In this document: piece by piece, positions 56,120 through 62,000 of the stretch | Position numbering within the stretch: the stretch's first letter is position 1 | Layout of the letters: every line of letters starts with the position of its first letter | Assembly (NCBI GenBank): GCA_963575745.1 | Contig: CAUYUJ010018048.1 | Location: forward strand, 247,865-309,864 | From: Prorocentrum cordatum | Taxonomy: Eukaryota > Sar > Dinophyceae > Prorocentrales > Prorocentraceae | DNA length: 62,000 nucleotides | Reading direction: 5' to 3' | Made by a program: the position numbers and the translations under genes | Notes under the pieces: model-generated | What the model was told of the DNA's origin: nothing | The model's input: only the letters and a program-made list of their open reading frames with translations | Databases searched by the model: none

Positions 56120-57313
56120 GTGCTTTCAGCTTTCATTTCTGTGCTCGCTCCCAGCGCCTTCCCAGGCTGGGTGAGCACGCTTCTGGCGCACCACAGTCGG
56201 CTTGCTGTGTCCATGAGCTCTAGGGATGTTCTCTTGGGGCCGAGGAAGCCGCTGTGGGCTTGCACCAAGTGCCACCGCTCAGGCAATTGGGCATCTCGCA
56301 TCAAGTGTGCATGCGGCTCGCCTGCGCCGCCCGCTGTGCAGAAGAGTGCGAAGGCTGCCCATGAGCAGGTGGTCGCAGGTGGCGCCAGTGGTGGCAAGCC
56401 TCCGAAGGGTCAGTGGAGCTCGGGCAGTCCGCTCGACGCTACGCTCGAGAAGATCTTGGGGCGTCTCGAAGGCCTCGAGAAGCAGGCGGCGCCGTGCACT
56501 GCCGCTGCTCCGCCTCCGCCCTGGAGGGCCGAGGGCGACGGCTCGAGCAGCCTGGCCCCGGCCGATGACCAGAAGGAGGCGAAAGAGAGGTTGGCCTACT
56601 GGCAGAAGGCCGCGCGCCTCTCTGTCCACCAGGAGGATAAGGCGATGGCGGAGGAGATGGTGGCCAAGATCCAGAAGGCCATCAATGGCGCCAAGCCAGC
56701 ACATGTACAGCAGCACAGCACCACCACCAGGCTGGAGCGTGCGAGGTCTACTGCGGCTACGCTTGAGACCAAGCTTGCGACGGTCACGAAGGAGGTTGAG
56801 GATGCGCGCAAGATGCTCGAGGAGCGTCTCAATGGCGCCAGGGAGCCCCTGGCGGAGGCGCAGCGCCAGGTCGCGGCCCTCGAGCAGGAGGCCAAGGAGT
56901 GCTTTGCCAAGTCGTTGGCCAAGACTGACGGGCCTGTGCTCAAGCTGGAGGAGCAGCAGCTGGGCGCGGCCTCGGTCGAGTTTCGTGAATGGTTCCGCGC
57001 GCAGAAGGGGGGCGAGCAGGGATCCAATCATCTTGAGGTCTTGCTCGGCATGCTTGAGGCCCAAGCGATTGCTGCTCGCAATGGCGCTTCTCCCCCTCCT
57101 GCTGTGCCATGTGATGGCGCGGACATGGAGCTTGACGAGGATGATGGGCAGTCCTTCGCCGAGGCCGCCGAGGCTGCGCGGCAGGCTAAGGAGCGAGCGG
57201 CAGCTGCTGAGGGTGACGGAGTCGAGGCAGCACGGGCACAGCTCAAGGAGGCACGACGCAAGCTCCAGACACAGCTCCAGGCGGCTGCTGCAAAGCGACA
57301 GAAGCGTGGGTAG
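56120..57313 (+). CDS. LINE-2 ORF1: zinc finger and coiled-coil protein
   Basis: An open frame of 397 codons. The likely native start is Met32 (56,213, MSSRDVLLGPRKPLWACTKC), since residues before it read through the preceding fragment. Residues 46-66 form a RanBP2-like zinc finger: W-x-C48-x2-C51, N56, then C63-x-C65 (the last pair is CxC, not the usual Cx2C). An Ala/Gly/Pro linker follows, then about residues 150-270 are charged, heptad-like and probably coiled coil. Residues 310-397 are acidic then Lys/Arg-rich. In dinoflagellate LINEs an ORF1 of this kind is expected to bind RNA. ORF2 starts about 130 bp downstream. It could be mistaken for a host gene, but its position immediately before an endonuclease/reverse transcriptase argues for a retroelement. 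Confidence 0.65.
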   Translation: MLSAFISVLAPSAFPGWVSTLLAHHSRLAVSMSSRDVLLGPRKPLWACTKCHRSGNWASRIKCACGSPAPPAVQKSAKAAHEQVVAGGASGGKPPKGQWSSGSPLDATLEKILGRLEGLEKQAAPCTAAAPPPPWRAEGDGSSSLAPADDQKEAKERLAYWQKAARLSVHQEDKAMAEEMVAKIQKAINGAKPAHVQQHSTTTRLERARSTAATLETKLATVTKEVEDARKMLEERLNGAREPLAEAQRQVAALEQEAKECFAKSLAKTDGPVLKLEEQQLGAASVEFREWFRAQKGGEQGSNHLEVLLGMLEAQAIAARNGASPPPAVPCDGADMELDEDDGQSFAEAAEAARQAKERAAAAEGDGVEAARAQLKEARRKLQTQLQAAAAKRQKRG

Positions 57314-57443
57314 TCTGTCGGCTGAGTTCTTGGACTACTACTTCGAGAGTCAGACTGGCGAGTGTAGAGTGGACGCGATTACATTGATGAGTGAGCCAAA
57401 AGCGGGTCAGATGATATCTGAAAATGTCTAGCATTGTGCGCCT

Positions 57444-59672
57444 TTGATCGACCAGGAGGCACAGACCTTTCATTCAGATTTTCTGGGGGACAAAGTTATC
57501 GATGCTGAGTGGGCCGGCTTGGCGTTTCAAGTTCCAGCCTTGCGCGCTGATCTTTTCTTCCAGGATGCGCGCCATGATCCCCTGCATGCAGCGGCGTCAC
57601 GTTCGATGGCCACTTCAGGATCGTCCGCTGCGGGCACTCGTTGGGCACAACCCCATGTGGGCCCAGCTGAGAAGGCTGAGGGGGACCTTCCCGATTGCCC
57701 TCATGATGGAGGGAGTCTCTCTGAGTCTGTCGGGGAGGTCCGATCGGCTGGAGCTGGGGCCCACTCGTCGACAGACCTGGTTGCTGCAGACCCCCCGAGC
57801 CCCATGGGTGGCCAAGGCCTTAAATCGGGCGAGCGTCTCAGTGGCCAGGTCGGGGTGCTGCCTGATTACATGGTTGGTCACGGGCCACGACTGATTGGTG
57901 TGAATGGTAACGCGCCTGTGGATATGTGTGCGGAACCGGATCCTGTGGACGAAGACTCACCGCAGCAGATTTTCTTGGAAGATATGACGTCGAGGGCTAC
58001 CAGGTGGGTTCTTAGGCTCGATCAAGATAGTAGTGGCTTCGGCGACTGGATGACGTGGTGCATTCCATTTGTAGAGGCTATGCTGCGGGTGGTCTCGTGG
58101 GTTCCTGACAATGTGCATCCCAGAGCGCTGGATTTCATGGCCAGAGATATCTGTTATGGATCATGGATACGATCAGCACCTGGTAGACGCAATGTGATAA
58201 GCTACTTCAACTGGCTTGACAGGCAGGACACTCACGAGGCTTGGGAGCGAGCTGTTCATCGCCATTGGCAGGCCCTTCGACACGTGAGAATGGAGAGGAG
58301 GAACTTTTTGGGGGTTTCTGCGCCGCCTGTGATCAGGAACTACACTGTTGATGAAGATGGTGAGGTTCTCCCTATTGTTCCACGTTATCGTCGGCGTGAT
58401 GAGGTACCTGCTTGGGCCAACATGTCGGATCCCACTCTGCCTGGAGGGTGATGTGATTTTCGAGCTCAAGATGCCGAGGATGACGGTGAGGAACCTGAGC
58501 CACCTGAGGATGCTGATGAGGTTCTAGCTCGCCGAAGGCGCACAGGGCCTTTCGCGCCAGCACCGTCTGCCACACTTGCTCCGTGGCCTGCGCCGTCTGC
58601 TTCGGCTCAGCCTTCTGCTGGCTCTTCTCCCTCTGCGAGCCGCGCCAGGACCAGGAAGGGCCAGACATCCAGGGATCGGAGGAGCAGCTGGGGGTTTCTC
58701 TCAGGCAATGCCAACACCTGGGCATCTTGGGAAACCATCCTGGACTGGCGCATGGAGGATGTGAGGGGCACTCGGCCCCAGTTCTGGGCAGGTCAGGAGA
58801 CTCGTGTCTTGGAGGCTGCTCAGATCGCTAAGTTCACAGGCTCGATGAGGTCGAAGGGTCTCAACGTCGACTTCTGCCCCGCTGTATCCACAGGAACTGG
58901 TGCCTTAGAGACCTCTGCAGGTGTGATGGCTGGAGGCCTGTCGCACATCAACCAGTGCACTGTGTCTTTGGATGGTCTGCAGTCCGTACCTGAAGCACAG
59001 GGTCGAGTTATAGCTAGGCATGTTAACGGAGTGATTCCAGGAGGCTGTGTTTGGCTGCCTGTATATTTCTACCACTCCCAGGGCGTCAGCGGGGGCAACG
59101 TGGGCCTCCTGGTTGGGCTTGGTAAGTTTCTTGGGGGCCTCTCTGTTCCACGGATTTTGGGATGCGATGCCAACGTGGGACCCCGGACTTCGGGATTGGT
59201 CTCCTGGTGTACCGAGCTAGGGGCTGCTATTGTGGCTCCAACGTCGACAACCTGTGCTGCTGGTAAGGGACAGGTCTATGACTACTTTATCTTGTCTGCT
59301 GGCCTGTGCTCGTGCGTTTAGAAGGTAAAGGTGTGGAATGAAGCTCCAGTTTCTCCCCATTCTCCTGTGGAAATAACGCTCGCGGGGGTATCGCTGAATA
59401 TTCCCATCCATGTTCGTTGCGTTTGGAAGCGGTTCCCTACCCAGAAGCCCACGGGTTGCGAGAGGGAGCCTGTTGAGTACAAATGGTCTTGGCACTCGGG
59501 GGACACGGGGGGCATGGAGCTCATGCAAGTCTGGGATCAGTGGATTGGTTTTACGGAGCTGGAGCTTTGCCGAATTTTTGATATCCATGGGGCTGAGCAG
59601 GAGCTGTATGTGGGACGTTCTTCGACTGCGACTGCGACCACGACTACAACCGCCCCCGACGCCCTGCCCTGA
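57444..59672 (+). pseudogene. LINE-2 ORF2, N-terminal region and endonuclease
   Basis: One reading frame runs from 57,444 to 59,672, broken only by in-frame stops TGA at 58,449 and TAG at 59,319. Residues 1 to about 330 (for example MTWCIPFVEAMLRVVSWVPD and YFNWLDRQDTHEAWERAVHR) form a region I cannot assign. A Pro/Ser/Arg-rich linker follows, then an endonuclease/exonuclease/phosphatase fold: AGQETRVLEAAQ with the metal-binding Glu at 58,797, VYFYHSQG, GCDANVG in place of the usual GDFN, and YDYFILSAGL. After the TAG the frame continues NEAPVSPHSPVEITLAG. The endonuclease would nick the target for reverse transcription. The stops make this copy defective, unless they are read through. Confidence 0.75.
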
Positions 59673-59840
59673 CGTCCCCGCCTGGTTCAGACCACGACCA
59701 CGACCGCGACCGCGACCGCGACCTCCCCCGACCACGACCGCGCCCACCCCCCACGCACTGCCCGACCCCCCTTGGCCCAGACCACGACCACGACCGCCCC
59801 CGACCGCGACCCAACCCTGCCTGACGGCCGCGACCGCGGC
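59627..59840 (+). repeat. CGACCG/CGACCA minisatellite in LINE-2
   Basis: Hexameric cgaccacgaccgcgac iterations, interrupted at about 59,650-59,690 and 59,735-59,780. It lies where LINE coding similarity stops. Confidence 0.85.
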
Positions 59841-60789
59841 CACTCCCACGACCACCCGCGCCCCGCCGCCCCTGCTTTGCCTGCTTGCTGTTGCGCCTGT
59901 TGTTGCCCCCCCCTCTCCCGCTCGCTGCCCGCGCTCGGTTTTTCTTGTCCTCGTCGTCCTCCTCCTCCTCCTCCTCCTTGCCCGAACTGGTGGCCCGAAT
60001 TTCGGCCACGCTCGCCGGGCAGTTTCTGACAGCGAGTTTCGGCGCGCATTCGGCGCGTCGTGGCCTCCTCGTTTGGAGTTGGCTGTGGAAGAAGACTCAG
60101 AGTGAGCCTGCCGTGCCCCCCCCCCCTGCTGCGGCACGGGGTGGGGAAGTGCTGTTGCTGCTGTCAATTCTGGCTCTGGGAGTGCCTCGCAGGGGCGAGG
60201 CCGATGGCTTGGAGGGCCCGAGTAAGCAATGCGTGATTGTTTACACCTTTTGGGGAAGCGCCTGCTCCTCGGCGCACCCCCAGCTGTGCCGGTAGGGCGG
60301 GGCCCGGCGTCTCGCCCGAGGCTTCTCCTGATCGTCCTCTGGCCAGGCAGTCCCTTTCAGCCCCGCGGATGGAGCAGAGGCACTTCACAAGAAGTGCTCT
60401 GCAGTTGGTCGCGCGTCGGTCGCGCTGCACTGGATCTCTCATCGCCTCGTTGGCAGCGTGGGAGATTTAGCATGTCTGGTGTTATAACTTTTTGTTGATA
60501 AGCCCCGGCCGGTTCTCTCAGGACCCGCCATGGCGCCATGCCAGGAGCATCCCACAAAACTGCCACAACGCAAGGCGGGGGCGTTCTTCTGGTTTCAGGA
60601 GAAAGCAGGTTTCCCTGGACACGATCGTCAAAAAGAAATGGTTTGCTAACACTACGGCGCAGCTCAGAGCTTGGCGCACTCTCGTTTCGTTACTGGTCAA
60701 AGCGACTGCCTGCTTGGACGGTCTGTCCAACTCCGCGTATTGGCAGACGCTTCGCTCTGCGCTCTTGAAGCTGGTGCCTCGCCCCTAGC
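59841..60789 (+). pseudogene. LINE-2 ORF2, degenerate middle
   Basis: Between the endonuclease and the reverse transcriptase there are only short frames. A stretch at about 60,620-60,788 (VSLDTIVKKKWFANTTAQLR) is consistent with the spacer before the reverse transcriptase. A CTCC tract lies at 59,950-59,980. Low confidence. Confidence 0.4.
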
Positions 60790-62000
60790 CTGCCCCAGCT
60801 GGTTGGGATCATTGAAGACGCCGATGGGTCCGATCTGGGGCACCTCACTCCCACTGCTCAATCTACCTATGACCATATGCTCAGGGATCATAGCAACAGG
60901 CGATGGGCTAGGTGGAGGTCTTGGTCTCAGGATGCAGTTACTAAGGGCGGCAAGGCAGCGCGCGCTTTTTCTAAGGACCGTCCTCTAGCAGTTGGGCCGC
61001 TTTCGTCGCAGGGCTGGGCGCTGCAAGGGGACCAGGCCGTTGAGGCCTTGAAGACCGAGTGGTGCCAGTACTGGTGCAGCCATCAGTGTCCGCTCACTTT
61101 GGAACATCATCGCCTTGCTGACGAGGCGCCTCCGCTCCCTCGCCCTGATGTCGAAATGCTGAAGTGGGCCCTCAGTAAGTTCAAACACGACACTGGGTTA
61201 GGAGTGGATTGTATGAACCCCAGGTGCTGGTTATTGTTGCCTCGGGATTTCCTGGAGCGGTTGATTGACCTCATGATGTTATGGGAAAGCAAGCCGGCCC
61301 TCCCGAGCAAATATGCTACCCAGATCATCTCCCAGGGAAAACCTGATGGTGCTGGATTGCGCCCGCTTGCGTTGATCGTGAGCGTCCTCAGGGCCTGGGC
61401 CAGGGTTCGTCAGGTGGTTGCTCGGTCTTGGGAGTTTTTCTGGGGAGCTCGAGACAAAGAATGTGATCGAGCTGGGTGGCAGCACGCTATGCTCAATGAG
61501 TTCGCTCGGATCCAGAAATTCGACTGGCACGTGGTTCGGGGACCTAGATAAGTTCTATGAGCGTGTTGGGCCTGCGATATTATTGGATGATGCGAAGGCC
61601 ACTGGCATGCGCCTAGGGCTCACTCGTGCAGCAATCGTCTTGTACACGGGTGCGCGCTTTGAACTTCCGGGGTGCATTGTCCAGCCTGGTCGAGGCGATG
61701 GGCACCATTTTAGCAGGCTGCAGCCTGGCCACCACCTTTGCCAAGGTTGTTCTGTATCGGCTTCTGGTGGCTGTCACTGCTGCCTTTCCTTCCCTTACGA
61801 TGCGAAATGTTATTGACGATGTTTCGATTCAGGCCCTTGGGGCCGTTGCTTTCGTCAGTGAACAGCTAGGGAAGGCAGCCATCATGATGAAGGATGGCTT
61901 TGAGAAGTTGAAGTTTATCCTGTCGGGGAAGAAAACTAAGTACATCTTTTCCTCGAAGCAGCTGTCCTCTGCCTTGGCGCTTAGGTGGGCCAAGTTCGGT
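60790..62000 (+). pseudogene. LINE-2 ORF2 reverse transcriptase, cut by the window edge
   Basis: Frame 1 reads LPQLVGIIEDADGSDLGHLT and YDHMLRDHSNRRWARWRSWS, then a reverse transcriptase N-terminus: MLKWALSKFKHDTGLGVDCM and LPSKYATQIISQGKPDGAGLRP in outline, to a TAG at 61,549. A frameshift near 61,535 leads into motif A (DLDKFYE, about 61,541) and TRAAIVLYTGARFE. A second shift near 61,690 leads into ILAGCSLATTFAKVVLYRLL and the catalytic motif as NVIDDVSIQ at 61,806-61,832, then a Lys-rich segment to the edge. The YxDD box is replaced by VIDD. Two frameshifts make it defective. This is a different clade from the LINE at 5.7-9.3 kb (YADD, no matching ORF1). Confidence 0.75.

Overview
The window looks like nuclear DNA of a dinoflagellate. 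The signs are an intronless, tandemly duplicated alveolate-type alpha-tubulin gene, a partial dinoflagellate spliced-leader sequence just upstream of both tubulin copies, a Ty1/copia element and LINE-like elements whose coding remnants resemble dinoflagellate elements, and a GC-rich background crowded with microsatellites and minisatellites. Species cannot be given. No tRNA, rRNA, CRISPR or prokaryotic gene layout was seen.

Layout: 0-5.8 kb is repeats: a CCTCTTGG-box family, a long CAT microsatellite, pyrimidine tracts and a 43-bp minisatellite. At 5.7-9.35 kb lies one long open reading frame of a 5'-truncated LINE (endonuclease remnant, reverse transcriptase with YADD, C-terminal zinc knuckle). 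It is flanked on both sides by the same CCAAGAGG-box repeat and then by the same 43-bp minisatellite; a 93-nt T tract follows it. 10-17.5 kb has no recognised gene, only dispersed repeats, inverted repeats and a large GAT microsatellite. At 17.5-21.6 kb the minus strand carries discontinuous stretches that look protein-coding but match no family I know. 22-26.7 kb is TGG, pyrimidine and ATGT simple sequence.

From 26,726 to 35,443 there is an old but structurally complete copia retrotransposon: two ~150-bp LTRs about 80% alike, a primer binding site matching initiator tRNA-Met, degenerate gag, integrase, reverse transcriptase and RNase H in canonical order, and a polypurine tract. Its reverse transcriptase is split by about 2.3 kb of satellite patchwork, and its gag by a GA microsatellite.

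From 36,431 to 47,084 there are two copies of an alpha-tubulin repeat unit, each encoding the same 453-residue protein. They are separated by about 1.5 kb of minisatellites, with one minisatellite present in opposite orientations at the two edges. The first unit carries a 172-bp insertion with 21-bp terminal inverted repeats and a 5-bp target duplication; the second unit shows the empty site. 47-55 kb is GAT microsatellite, a 15-bp GAAGCAC minisatellite and pyrimidine tracts.

From 55.6 kb to the window end lie a fragment of one LINE reverse transcriptase C-terminus and, directly after it, a second LINE: ORF1 with a zinc finger and coiled coil, then ORF2 with endonuclease and reverse transcriptase, broken by stops and frameshifts and running off the edge.

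The only confidently functional host genes are the two alpha-tubulins. Nearly everything else is mobile DNA or satellite. The most notable signals are the spliced-leader relict (evidence that the tubulin locus passed through an mRNA intermediate), the inverted-repeat insertion with its empty site, and the copia element broken by satellite DNA.
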